DNA of 40,393 nt from DASRAU01 sp035638075 (GTDB lineage Bacteria > Acidobacteriota > Polarisedimenticolia > Gp22-AA2), in the NCBI GenBank assembly GCA_035638075.1, contig DASRAU010000035.1:1-40393 (forward strand). The letters run 5' to 3'. The position numbers and the translations under genes were made by a program. The notes below the pieces were generated by a model that saw only the letters and a program-made list of their open reading frames with translations, was not told where the DNA came from and ran no database searches. Each line of letters starts with the position of its first letter. Positions within the stretch are counted from its first letter, which is position 1. This document shows positions 7,260 to 15,946 of the stretch, in pieces.

Positions 7260-9961
7260 AACGCGTCGCGGCCTACCTCGTGATCGGGCTCGCCACCGCG
7301 GCGGCGATCGTCGGCCGGCTGCTGCTCAATCCCCTGCTCGGCGAACGCCTGCCGTTCATCACGCTGTTCGGCGCGGTGGCGCTGGCCGTCTGGATCGGCG
7401 GCGCTTTCCCGGCCGTCCTGGCGGCGATCGCCGGGTACGCCTTCATCGAGCGGTTCGTCATGCGGCTCGATCCGACGGCGTCGCTCTCCCCGGCGAGCCC
7501 CGCCGGGAGGGTGGCGCTTCTCGCCTACGCCTTCACCTGCCTGCTCATCGTCGCCCTGGGCTCGGGGATGCGTCGCGCCCGGCGCCGCGCCGAGGCGGCG
7601 GCGCAGGAAGTCGGCAACCAGAAGGTGCGCCTCGAGTACGAGGTGGCCGAGCACCGGCGCACCGAGAGCGCCCTGCGCCGCAGCGAAGCCGACCTCGAGA
7701 TGGTCGCCGACCGGACCCCGGTCGCCCTGACCCGCTGCAGCCGCGACCGGCGCTTTCTCTTCGTCAACCGGGCCGCCGCCGATCTGCTGGGCCGTTCCCA
7801 AGCCGACGTCGTCGGCCGGCCGGTCGAGGAGGTCCTCGGACCGGAGGGCTACACCGCCATCGCGCCCCACGTCGAGCGCGTCCTTGCCGGGGAGCCGGTC
7901 GAGTTCGAGACCGAGATTCCCTACGCCGGAGGCCGGCGCTTCGTGCAGGTCGCCTACACCCCCGACCTCGACGAGGTGGGTGAGGTGGCCGGCTGGTTCG
8001 CCTCGGTGCAGGACGTCTCCGGGCGCAAGGAGGCCGAGACGGCGCTCCAGGAGCGGGAGCGGCACTTCCGGACGCTCGTCGCCTCCACCAGCCAGTCCAC
8101 CTGGCAGTACCGCCCCGACGGCGAGCCGGTCCGGCAGATCAGCGAAGAGGCCGCCGCGTGGTGGCGTGCCTTCACCGGCCAGACGGAAGAGCAGCGCCTG
8201 GCCCGCGACGGCACCGGCTGGCTCGACGCCGTGCACCCGGACGATCGCGACGTGGCGTGGCGCCACTGGACGGAGATCCGCGCGGTGAAAGGACCGACCG
8301 CCGCCGTGTTCCGCGTGCGCCGCGCCAGCGACGGCGCCTGGCGCTGGCTCCAGGTGCGGGGCGTGCCGATGCAGGGGCCCGACGGCGTCGTCAACGCCAT
8401 CGGCGGGACTCTCACCGACATCACCGAGCAGCGCGAGGCCGAGCAGGCGCGGCGCGACAGCGAAGGGCGCTTCCGCCTGCTCGCCGACGCCGCCCCGGTC
8501 CTCGTCTGGCTGTCGGGGCCCGACAAGCAGTGCACCTGGTTCAATCGTGCCTGGCTCGAGTTCACCGGCCGGACGATGGAGCAGGAGGTCGGCAACGGCT
8601 GGTCGCAGAACGTCCACCCCGACGACCTCGAGCGCTGCCTTGCGACCTACGTCGAGGCGTTCGACGCCCGCCGCCCCTTCTCGATGGAGTACCGCCTGCG
8701 GCGGCACGACGGCGAGTTCCGCTGGACCCTGGACCACGGCGTGCCGCTGCACGATCCGGACGGATCGTTCGCCGGGTACATCGGCTCCTGCATCGACATC
8801 ACCGACCGCAAGGCCTCGGAGGACTCGCTGCGCGAGGGGGATCGACGCAAGGACGAGTTCCTCGCGACGCTCGCCCACGAGCTGCGCAACCCGCTCGCGC
8901 CGGTGCGCAACGCCATCGAGGTGCTGCGCCTCAAGGGTTCCCCCACCCCCGAGGTGCAGTGGGCGCGCGAAGTCATCGATCGGCAGATGCGCCAGATGGC
9001 GCGCCTCATCGACGACCTGCTCGACGTGTCGCGCATCACCCGCGACGTCCTCGAGCTGCGGCGGGAGCGGGTCGATCTGGCGACCGTGCTCAACGCCGCC
9101 ATCGAGACGAGCCAGGGGCTCATCGAGACCTCCGGACACTCGCTCGAAGTCACCCTCCCCGGCCACCCGATCTTCCTGCACGCCGACGTCACCCGCCTGG
9201 CGCAGGTCTTCTCCAACCTGCTGAGCAACGCCTCGAAGTTCTCCGATCCCGGCAGCCGCATCACGCTGCACGCCGCGCGCCAGGGGGACCAGGTGGTGGT
9301 GCGGGTGAAGGACGACGGCATCGGCATCCCGCCGGAGATGCAGCCGCGCATCTTCGACATCTTCGTGCAGGTGGACCGCTCGCTCGAACGCTCGCAGGGA
9401 GGGCTGGGGATCGGTCTGACGCTCGTCAAGCGCCTGCTCGAGCTGCACGGCGGGGCCATCGAGGTGAAGAGCGACGGGCGGGGCAAGGGGAGCGAGTTCA
9501 TCGCCCGGCTGCCGGTGGCGCCGGCCGACGCGGTCGAGGCCCCGGCGCCCCGTTCCACGGTGGAGCGCAAGGCGCCGGCGCGCGGTCGCGTGCTCGTCGC
9601 CGACGACAACCAGGACGCCGCCGCGAGCCTCAGTGCCCTGCTCGGCCTGCTCGGCTACGAGACCCGCACCGCCAGCGACGGCGCGGCCGCCGTCGCGGCG
9701 GCGGAGGAGTTCCGCCCCGCCGTGGCGCTGCTCGACATCGGCATGCCGAAGACCAACGGCTACGACGTCGCGCGCCACATCCGCCGCCAGGACTGGGGCA
9801 AGGACGTGGTGCTGCTCGCCGTGACCGGCTGGGGGCAGAAGGAAGACCGCGACCGCACGCTGGCCGCCGGCTTCGACCACCATCTCGTCAAGCCGGTCGA
9901 TCCCGACGTCCTGGCGAACCTGCTCTCCGGCGTCCCCCCGGGAAAACGGCAGGAGACCTGA
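7256..9961 (+). CDS. DUF4118/multi-PAS membrane hybrid histidine kinase
   Basis: A 901-residue membrane hybrid kinase. The first ~105 residues form hydrophobic segments (about 5-25, 33-70 and 85-105) of the DUF4118/KdpD-like type. Three PAS/PAC units follow (about 145-260, 270-400 and 405-525); the last two have the usual HPDD and PAC endings (TDITEQ, IDITDRK). The HisKA domain carries its His at ~541 (LAHELRNPLAPVR). The ATPase has NLLSNASKFS, DDGIGIP and GGLGIGLTL. The C-terminal receiver has its Asp at ~827 (LLDIGMP) and a late LVKPVDP Lys. The ATG is chosen because it overlaps the upstream stop as ATGA and begins a membrane domain; the frame is also open further upstream but there encodes nothing sensible. 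It ends the signalling set and is followed 3 bases later by tyrA. Confidence 0.93.
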   Translation: MKRVAAYLVIGLATAAAIVGRLLLNPLLGERLPFITLFGAVALAVWIGGAFPAVLAAIAGYAFIERFVMRLDPTASLSPASPAGRVALLAYAFTCLLIVALGSGMRRARRRAEAAAQEVGNQKVRLEYEVAEHRRTESALRRSEADLEMVADRTPVALTRCSRDRRFLFVNRAAADLLGRSQADVVGRPVEEVLGPEGYTAIAPHVERVLAGEPVEFETEIPYAGGRRFVQVAYTPDLDEVGEVAGWFASVQDVSGRKEAETALQERERHFRTLVASTSQSTWQYRPDGEPVRQISEEAAAWWRAFTGQTEEQRLARDGTGWLDAVHPDDRDVAWRHWTEIRAVKGPTAAVFRVRRASDGAWRWLQVRGVPMQGPDGVVNAIGGTLTDITEQREAEQARRDSEGRFRLLADAAPVLVWLSGPDKQCTWFNRAWLEFTGRTMEQEVGNGWSQNVHPDDLERCLATYVEAFDARRPFSMEYRLRRHDGEFRWTLDHGVPLHDPDGSFAGYIGSCIDITDRKASEDSLREGDRRKDEFLATLAHELRNPLAPVRNAIEVLRLKGSPTPEVQWAREVIDRQMRQMARLIDDLLDVSRITRDVLELRRERVDLATVLNAAIETSQGLIETSGHSLEVTLPGHPIFLHADVTRLAQVFSNLLSNASKFSDPGSRITLHAARQGDQVVVRVKDDGIGIPPEMQPRIFDIFVQVDRSLERSQGGLGIGLTLVKRLLELHGGAIEVKSDGRGKGSEFIARLPVAPADAVEAPAPRSTVERKAPARGRVLVADDNQDAAASLSALLGLLGYETRTASDGAAAVAAAEEFRPAVALLDIGMPKTNGYDVARHIRRQDWGKDVVLLAVTGWGQKEDRDRTLAAGFDHHLVKPVDPDVLANLLSGVPPGKRQET

Positions 9962-9964
9962 TCG

Positions 9965-11107
9965 GTGCGCCCGGCCCCTCCGGGGGATGACGCCGCGGAT
10001 GACGCCGCGACGCTCCGCGCCCTGCGCGAGCGCGTCCGGGCTCTCGACGCGGATCTCGTCGCCCGCATCGCCGAGCGCATCGCCCTCGGCCGGCAGATCG
10101 GCGCCCTCAAGCACCGGCAGGGGCTGGGGGCCGCCGACTACGTGCAGGAGGCGATCGTCCTCGAGCGGGCGCGCGACGCCGCGGCGGCCAGCGCCGTCGA
10201 TCCTGCCCTGGCCGAGGAGATCCTCGCGCGCCTCATCCGCGCCTCGCTGACCGCCCAGGAGGAGGACCGGCTGAAGCTGACCGGCCTCGGCGAAGGGCGG
10301 ACCGCGGTGGTCGCCGGCGGCGCCGGGCGGATGGGGCGCTGGGTGCGGCGCTTCCTGACGGCGCAGGGCTACGCCGCGCTGCCGCTCGATCCTGCAGCCA
10401 TCGCTTCCGAGCTGAACGCGGCGCGCACCGCCCTGTCGACGGCCGATCTCGTCGTCTGCGCCGCGCCGCCCGCCGCCATCGCCTCCCTGTACCGCGGCTT
10501 CGCCGCGTCGCCGCCGCAAGGCGTCGTGGTGGACATCGCCAGCATCAAGACGCCGCTCCTCGAGCCGATCGCCGCCCTGCGCGCGGCCGGGGGGAAGGTT
10601 GCCTCGATCCATCCGATGTTCGGGCCGGCGGCGCTGCTGCTGCGCGACGCCGACGTCGTCGTCTGCGACACCGGCGACGCGGAGGCGACCGCCGCGGTGG
10701 AGCGGCTGTTCGCGCCGACCACCGCGCGGCTGGTCCGCGTTCCCCTCGCCGATCACGACCGGGTGATGGCCGATCTCCTGAGCCTCGCCCACGCGACCGC
10801 CATCGCCTTCGCCCTCGCCCTGCCGGAGTCGGCGCACCCGGTGCGCAGCACCACCTTCCAGGCGCTCGAGCGCCTCGCGGCGACGGTGGTGCGCGAGAGC
10901 CCCGAGGTCTACTACGAGATCCAGGCGAGCAATCCGCACTCGGCGGCGGCGCTGACGCGCCTGCGGGAGGCGATCGACCGCATCGTCGCGGCGGCGGGTG
11001 CGCCCGATGCCGGCGCGTTCCGGGCGCTGTTCGAAGCCGGCCGGGCCCGCACCTCCGCCACGGCGGAGGATCCGGTGGCGGCGAAAACCCCTCAGAAAGC
11101 GAACTGA
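9965..11107 (+). CDS. tyrA: Chorismate mutase/prephenate dehydrogenase (T-protein)
   Basis: A 380-residue enzyme resembling the bifunctional TyrA of enteric bacteria, which converts chorismate to prephenate and then oxidises it to 4-hydroxyphenylpyruvate for tyrosine synthesis. Residues ~14-100 are the AroQ-type mutase helices (LRALRERVRALD, IAERIALGRQIGALKHR). The dehydrogenase follows, with a dinucleotide-binding GGAGRMGRW at ~117 and the catalytic His in SIHPMFGP. In the mutase, the usual Arg-Glu pair before the third helix seems to read Gln-Glu (VQEAIVL), so that activity deserves a check. The GTG at 9965 has AGGAG nine bases upstream (9951-9955). The gene starts 3 bases after the hybrid kinase stop, so it is probably co-transcribed with the signalling genes. 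Its end overlaps the convergent TonB receptor gene by 16 bases. Confidence 0.88.
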   Translation: MRPAPPGDDAADDAATLRALRERVRALDADLVARIAERIALGRQIGALKHRQGLGAADYVQEAIVLERARDAAAASAVDPALAEEILARLIRASLTAQEEDRLKLTGLGEGRTAVVAGGAGRMGRWVRRFLTAQGYAALPLDPAAIASELNAARTALSTADLVVCAAPPAAIASLYRGFAASPPQGVVVDIASIKTPLLEPIAALRAAGGKVASIHPMFGPAALLLRDADVVVCDTGDAEATAAVERLFAPTTARLVRVPLADHDRVMADLLSLAHATAIAFALALPESAHPVRSTTFQALERLAATVVRESPEVYYEIQASNPHSAAALTRLREAIDRIVAAAGAPDAGAFRALFEAGRARTSATAEDPVAAKTPQKAN

Positions 11108-14100
11108 AAGCCGACCTGCAGGCGCCGGCCGAAGCGGCGCTCGGCGTCGAGCTGCACCACGCCCGTGGCCGCGCTGGTCAGCGCGTCGCTCGTTCCCGCG
11201 CTCGGATCGATGGCGGTGCCCTGCGGCTGCGCGCCGCGGCCCGGCTCGTAGGAATGGATGGTCAGGTCGTCGCTGTTGAGCACGTTGAAGGCCTCCAGGA
11301 AAACCGCCCCGGTGGTCCGCCCCAGCACGAACGACTTCTTCAGGCGCAGGTCGATGTTGGTGACCGCATCGTTGCGGCGCGAGTTGCGCGGCTCGCTGTG
11401 GAACGTCCAGCCCTCCCCCTGCCGCTCGAGAAAGCCGTAGCGCGTGCGCAGCTGGAGGTACTCCCCGCTGTCGTAGGCGAAGAAGCGCGAAACGATCGAG
11501 TACGGCAGCCCGGAGGACCAGGTGGTGCTGATCCCCGCCTGCCAGTCGTGCGGCAGGTACACGACGCCGTTGAGCTTGACGACGTGCCGCTGGTCGTAAT
11601 CGAGGTAGCCCGTCGCCGGCTCGATGGTCGAGGGGTCGTTCCCCTGCCGCGACTGGAAGTCCTCGGCGTCCCCGGTGGCGCGCGAGTAGACGTAGGAGGC
11701 GTCCATGCCCCAGCGGCGTGACAGGCGCTTCGACGCCTGCACCTCGATGGCGCGGTAGCGCGCCTCGTTGAAGTTCCCGACCCGCAGCACCTGGTTGAAG
11801 AAGGGATTCTCGAGGTACAGGTCGGGCTTGCCGTCCGGGATCGGCAGGTCGGAAGCGGTGCCCAGCACGTCGTGCAGGATCAGCCCGAGCTGGTCCAGCA
11901 GACCTCCGCGCACCGGATCGGGCAGGGTGTGATGATTCAGGTCCACGTCCTGGAGCTGGTCGCGGTAGCTGCGCTGGATGTAGCGCACCCCGAGCCGCAC
12001 CTCCGGGGCGACCTCCCGGTCGACGCCCAGGGTGAACTCGTCGCTGAACGGGGTCTGGAGCGCCCGGTCCACCTGCGCGATGGTCGGCGCCGAGGCGGCG
12101 AGGGTCAAGCCGGCGTGATCGTTGGGGGACCCTCGTCGGCCCTCGAGCGAGGTCGCGTCGACGCCGGTCAGTCCGTCCGCGTCGAACTCGTAGTAGCGCT
12201 GCAGCCAGTCGGGGCCCTGCTCTCCGACGATGGTGCTCAGGAAGAGGCGATCGTAGAAGCGGCCCCAGGTGGCGAAGAGCTTGGTCCGACCGGTCGAAAC
12301 GGGATCCCACGACACCGCGAGCCGGGGCGCCAGGTTGTTGTTCGTGAGGGTAAAGGTTTCCGCCGTCTGCACCGGCACCCCCGCCTGCCGCAGGAACTCG
12401 TCGGTGAGCTGGTCCCCGTTGGAGACGCCGGGCAGGAGCTGCGGCAGGAGGCTCGGATCGAACGCGAGCGAGTCGTGGTGGCGCGTGAACCGATCGACCG
12501 CCGCGGTGCGCAGCGGTTCCAGGATCGGGGCCGCCACCTGCGCCCCGCCGGCATAGAAGGGATCGCCCAGGATCCCCAGTGACATGGCGCCGTTGTTGTC
12601 GGCCTGGTAGTCCCTCAGGGTGGTCTCGGCGCCCATGAGCCCCAGGAGCCGGCCGACCGTGGCGCTCTGGGCCACCGGATCGAATGGCGCATAACCGGCG
12701 CTCTGGGTGCGCTCGCGATCGAAGCGCACGCCGAGGCTCAGGCTCAGGTTCGGGCGGGGCTTCCAGCTGTCGGTGACGTAGACCCCGGTGCTCGTGCCGA
12801 TCGCGTCCCCCTCCGTCACCGGCCTGGTCGGGAGGATCACGTTCATGGTCGGCTGGGTCGGCAGAAGGGTGGACTCGTTGGTCGGCGCCCCTTCCGGGAC
12901 GAGCGGCATGCAGATGCCGTGCTTGCAGACAATCGGGAACTCCTTCACCGCCCGCACCGCCGCCGCGTCGGTTGTGCGCGAGAACTCCTCGCGCTCGACC
13001 TGGTAGCCGAAGCGCAGGTCGTGGCTGCCGTGGAAATCGGGCTGCATGGCGCTCAGGTCCTGGCGCAGGGTGAAGCGGGCCCGCTTGTCGTTGAACTCGA
13101 GGTACGACGGGCCGCTGACGATCCCGGTCAGGAGATCGATCGTCTGGTCCCGGTCGGCGGCGAGCGGGACGCGGCGTCCGTACGGGTAGTCGCTGTCGGG
13201 GAAGGGGGTGTCGTCGAGGAGGTGGTTGCCGTTGCGATCCTCCGTCCCCGGGTCGAGGCGGCCGTCGCCGTCGCGATCCTCCCCCTTGTCGAGAAAGCCG
13301 TTGCCGTTGTCGTCCTCGTTCACCACGTCGAGACGGCCATCGCAGTCCCGGTCCTCGCGGTTGTCTCCCTCGCAGGCGCCGACGATGGTGAGCCGGCCGT
13401 CGCGGTCGAGATCCTCGCCGAACTCGAGCTTGCGATCGCGGATCTTCGTGTCCTCGAAGACATCGAACACACCATCGCGGTCGTAGTCCTCCCCCGGATC
13501 TCTTTCGTTCGCCTCGTTGAAGCCGTTGTGGTTGCGGTCGATGTAGAGCCTCTCGTCGCCGTTGGTATCCTGGCCGAGGGTCGGAATCTGTCCCGGGTGC
13601 GTGTCGAGGTAGCCGAGCGTCGTCTCGAGCGCCACCGCCGGGCTCAGGATGGCCGTGTGCTTGCCGCTGACCAGCGTGCCGCCCGCCCGCAGGGTGTAGC
13701 CGGTCTCCACCGCGGTGAACGAGTTGAGCCCCTGGTTGAGGAACTCCTGGGGGGCGCGGGTGACCGTGAGGTTGAGCCGGCCGTTGGTCGTCGCCTGCCA
13801 GGACAGCTTCAGGAAATCGCGCGACTGCCGCACGCCGGTGACGAAGGCCTGGGTGACCGCGTTGACCGGGATGTCCTGGCGGATGCGCTCGAAGGAGGCA
13901 TAGTACCAGGCGTGATCGCGCACGATCGGCCCGCTCAGCGACAGGAACGGCAGCGAGTCGTGGAACTGCAGCGATGTCTGCCCTTCGGGGGCGAGCCCGC
14001 CGTGCAGCCGCGGGTCGTCGAACCCGGCGCCGTCGCCGTCCAGGCGCGAGGAGCGGTAGTAGTACTTGAACGTCCCCTCGAACTGGTTGCCTCCCGACTT

Positions 14101-14805
14101 GGTCTGGATGTCCACGAACCCGCCCTGCGCCCGGCCGTGCTCGGCGGAGGCGGCGGCGGTCTTGATCTCGACCTCCTGGATCGACTCGATGTTCAGCTCG
14201 ATCCCGCCCTTGCCGGTGAGCGGGTCGGTCATCGACATCCCGTCGATGACGGTGCTGACGTCGGTGTCGCGCGCCCCATGGATATTCGGCGCGCCGTCGC
14301 CGTCCACGTCGGTCACCCCGGGGGCCAGGACGAGCAGGTCCTGGTAGTTGCGTCCGAGGATCGGCAGGGCGTCGATCACCTCGGCCGAGAAGGAGCTCCC
14401 CGCCCCGGCGTCGTCGAGCCGGACGGTCCCGGCGGAGGCCTGCACCCGGATCTCCTCGTGGACGCTCGCGGCCGGGTCCAGCACCAGCGTGACGGAGGTG
14501 GCGCGGCCGCGCTCGACCGCCACGCCGCGCATCTCGACCGCCGCATAACCTTCGGCCGAGACGAACAACGTGTACCGGGATCCGGGCGCCAGGCCCGGGA
14601 GGCGGAAGGCGCCCGCCTGGTCGCTGCGGGTCGGCTCGATCGGCACGCCGGGACTCACCGCTTCGACGCGCACCAACGCTCCGGCGACGGGATCGCCGTC
14701 CGCATCGACGATGCGTCCCTGGATGGCGCCGTACTCCTGGGCGAAAAGCGGTCGCAGCAACGCCACGAGGACACACGCCACCGGCGCAATCCTGGCGACC
14801 TTCAC
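11092..14805 (-). CDS. TonB-dependent receptor with N-terminal carboxypeptidase-regulatory domain
   Basis: A 1237-residue outer-membrane receptor. It begins with a signal peptide (about residues 1-22, ending LFA before QEYG). A CarboxypepD_reg-like beta-sandwich follows (about 27-110; GRIVDADGDPVAGALVRV), then a plug domain (about 125-240; LPILGRNYQDLL, VIDGMSMTDP) and a long beta-barrel ending in alternating aromatics (VGFQFAF). This SusC/OAR-like architecture is typical of Acidobacteriota. Residues ~410-530 form an Asp/Asn/Gly-rich insert of calcium-loop-like repeats, probably in an extracellular loop. The substrate is unknown: no SusD or degradative enzyme is next to it. The GTG at 14805 has GAGGG about nine bases upstream and a good promoter before it. 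It is a single-gene unit on the minus strand. Confidence 0.92.
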   Translation of the reverse strand: MKVARIAPVACVLVALLRPLFAQEYGAIQGRIVDADGDPVAGALVRVEAVSPGVPIEPTRSDQAGAFRLPGLAPGSRYTLFVSAEGYAAVEMRGVAVERGRATSVTLVLDPAASVHEEIRVQASAGTVRLDDAGAGSSFSAEVIDALPILGRNYQDLLVLAPGVTDVDGDGAPNIHGARDTDVSTVIDGMSMTDPLTGKGGIELNIESIQEVEIKTAAASAEHGRAQGGFVDIQTKSGGNQFEGTFKYYYRSSRLDGDGAGFDDPRLHGGLAPEGQTSLQFHDSLPFLSLSGPIVRDHAWYYASFERIRQDIPVNAVTQAFVTGVRQSRDFLKLSWQATTNGRLNLTVTRAPQEFLNQGLNSFTAVETGYTLRAGGTLVSGKHTAILSPAVALETTLGYLDTHPGQIPTLGQDTNGDERLYIDRNHNGFNEANERDPGEDYDRDGVFDVFEDTKIRDRKLEFGEDLDRDGRLTIVGACEGDNREDRDCDGRLDVVNEDDNGNGFLDKGEDRDGDGRLDPGTEDRNGNHLLDDTPFPDSDYPYGRRVPLAADRDQTIDLLTGIVSGPSYLEFNDKRARFTLRQDLSAMQPDFHGSHDLRFGYQVEREEFSRTTDAAAVRAVKEFPIVCKHGICMPLVPEGAPTNESTLLPTQPTMNVILPTRPVTEGDAIGTSTGVYVTDSWKPRPNLSLSLGVRFDRERTQSAGYAPFDPVAQSATVGRLLGLMGAETTLRDYQADNNGAMSLGILGDPFYAGGAQVAAPILEPLRTAAVDRFTRHHDSLAFDPSLLPQLLPGVSNGDQLTDEFLRQAGVPVQTAETFTLTNNNLAPRLAVSWDPVSTGRTKLFATWGRFYDRLFLSTIVGEQGPDWLQRYYEFDADGLTGVDATSLEGRRGSPNDHAGLTLAASAPTIAQVDRALQTPFSDEFTLGVDREVAPEVRLGVRYIQRSYRDQLQDVDLNHHTLPDPVRGGLLDQLGLILHDVLGTASDLPIPDGKPDLYLENPFFNQVLRVGNFNEARYRAIEVQASKRLSRRWGMDASYVYSRATGDAEDFQSRQGNDPSTIEPATGYLDYDQRHVVKLNGVVYLPHDWQAGISTTWSSGLPYSIVSRFFAYDSGEYLQLRTRYGFLERQGEGWTFHSEPRNSRRNDAVTNIDLRLKKSFVLGRTTGAVFLEAFNVLNSDDLTIHSYEPGRGAQPQGTAIDPSAGTSDALTSAATGVVQLDAERRFGRRLQVGFQFAF
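13205..13575 (-). repeat. Block of calcium-loop-like D-x-[DN]-x-[DN]-G repeats inside the TonB receptor
   Basis: The coding sequence here gives about eight acidic loops such as DTNGDERL, DRNHNGFN, DYDRDGVFD, DLDRDGRL, DRDCDGRLD, DDNGNGFLD and DRNGNHLLD. They resemble EF-hand, dockerin or thrombospondin type-3 calcium loops. Two Cys (GACEGD and DRDCDG) could form a disulfide. The repeats are imperfect at the DNA level. Confidence 0.8.
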
Positions 14806-14844
14806 GATGTGGACCCTCGAGCGGCGAAGACGGCGACCCCCAGA

Positions 14845-14872
14845 ATAATGCCTCGTCCGGGCGGCTTGTCAA
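14845..14872 (-). promoter_or_regulatory. Sigma70-like promoter of the TonB receptor gene
   Basis: On the minus strand, TTGACA (14872-14867) is followed after 16 bases by CATTAT (14850-14845), about 40 bases before the GTG start. The -35 box is a perfect consensus. The rest of the 115-base divergent gap carries a TACAAT box at 14879-14884 facing the PAP2 gene, without a matching -35. Confidence 0.5.
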
Positions 14873-14920
14873 TCGCGCTACAATGCCCGGGTTTCCGGGA
14901 TCTTCAGGGGGGTCGCGGCG

Positions 14921-15946
14921 TTGTTCCAGGTCGAGCCTTTGCTGTGGCTGCAGTCGTTCGCTTCCCCTTTCACCGTCTGGTTCTGGGGTTCGATCACCTG
15001 GCTCGGGACGGTGAAGTGCCTGGCCGCCGTCGTCTTCTTCCTGGCCTTCGCGGTGCGCTTCCGGGTCGGGATGGCGGTCCTCGTCCTCCTGCTCGTCAAC
15101 AGCCTCGCAACCGATCTGCTCAAGGACCACTACGCCATCCCGCGTCCCGGTGACGTGGACCAGCGCGTCCGGCAGCTCGGCGGCGACGGCGTTCATCCCC
15201 TCGCGGCGCAGGGAGGCGCGACCGGCTTCTGGTCTCCCCTTCCCGACTCGACGCTCGCAGCGGCGCGCGACAGCGCCGACCTGTCGTACGCCTTTCCTTC
15301 GGGGCACGTGTCTTCGGCGGCGGCTTTGACCTTGTCGATGGCGCTGCTGCTGCGGGTGCGGCGCCAGGCTCGCTCCCGGCGCGGCCTGTGGCTGCTGGCG
15401 GCGGTGTGGATCCCGCTCACCGGGCTGTCGCGGCTCTTCCTCGGGCGGCACTACGTCGCGGACGTGTTCGGTGGCGCCGCGCTCGGCGCGGCGGTGGCCC
15501 TCTTCGGCTGGCTGCTCTTCGGCGAACAGGTGCTGGGGCTCGAGCGCGGCGCCGCGGCGCCGTGGAGGCGCGCGGCGCTGCTGGTCCTGGCGGGCACGGT
15601 ACTGCTGCTCGCGGTGTTCGTGCCGGGAACCGACATCGTGGCCGTCGGCCGCCTGGTGGCGCTGGTGATGCTGTTCTTCCTGCTGCCGGCGCCGGCGTTC
15701 GACGAAGACGTCGAGCCGCTCTTTCGCCTGGCGCGCATGGCGGTCGCGATCGTGCTGCCCTTCGCCGCGGCGCCGGCCCTCAACGCCGCGTTCGAGGCTC
15801 TCGGCCTCGCCGCATCGCCGCGTGTCTCGATGATCTCGGAGGCCATCCTCATCCTGGTCGCCTTCGGCGGCGGCGCCCTCGCCGCCCGGTTCATCCCGAT
15901 CGCCGGGCGCGACCGCGTCCGCCGGGCGACCGTCGGCGAGGCTTGA
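14921..15946 (+). CDS. PAP2-family membrane phosphatase
   Basis: A 341-residue membrane protein of the PAP2 (type 2 phosphatidic acid phosphatase) superfamily. It removes phosphate from lipid phosphates or from undecaprenyl pyrophosphate. All three catalytic motifs are present: KDHYAIPRP (about residue 68), PSGH (about 127) and SRLFLGRHYVADV with the His nucleophile and Asp. Membrane segments surround them. A C-terminal extension of ~140 residues with four or five further hydrophobic segments is longer than in minimal PAP2 enzymes. The TTG start follows an AGGGGGG tract (about 14907-14913) and is the best start ahead of the first helix. The stop overlaps the next gene as TTGA, so the two are probably coupled. 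The substrate cannot be told from sequence. Confidence 0.87.
   Translation: MFQVEPLLWLQSFASPFTVWFWGSITWLGTVKCLAAVVFFLAFAVRFRVGMAVLVLLLVNSLATDLLKDHYAIPRPGDVDQRVRQLGGDGVHPLAAQGGATGFWSPLPDSTLAAARDSADLSYAFPSGHVSSAAALTLSMALLLRVRRQARSRRGLWLLAAVWIPLTGLSRLFLGRHYVADVFGGAALGAAVALFGWLLFGEQVLGLERGAAAPWRRAALLVLAGTVLLLAVFVPGTDIVAVGRLVALVMLFFLLPAPAFDEDVEPLFRLARMAVAIVLPFAAAPALNAAFEALGLAASPRVSMISEAILILVAFGGGALAARFIPIAGRDRVRRATVGEA

Noticed and set aside
14879..14884. TACAAT as a confirmed promoter of the PAP2 gene
   Set aside because: A good -10 box, but no recognisable -35 at the right spacing. It is mentioned only in the entry for the opposite promoter.
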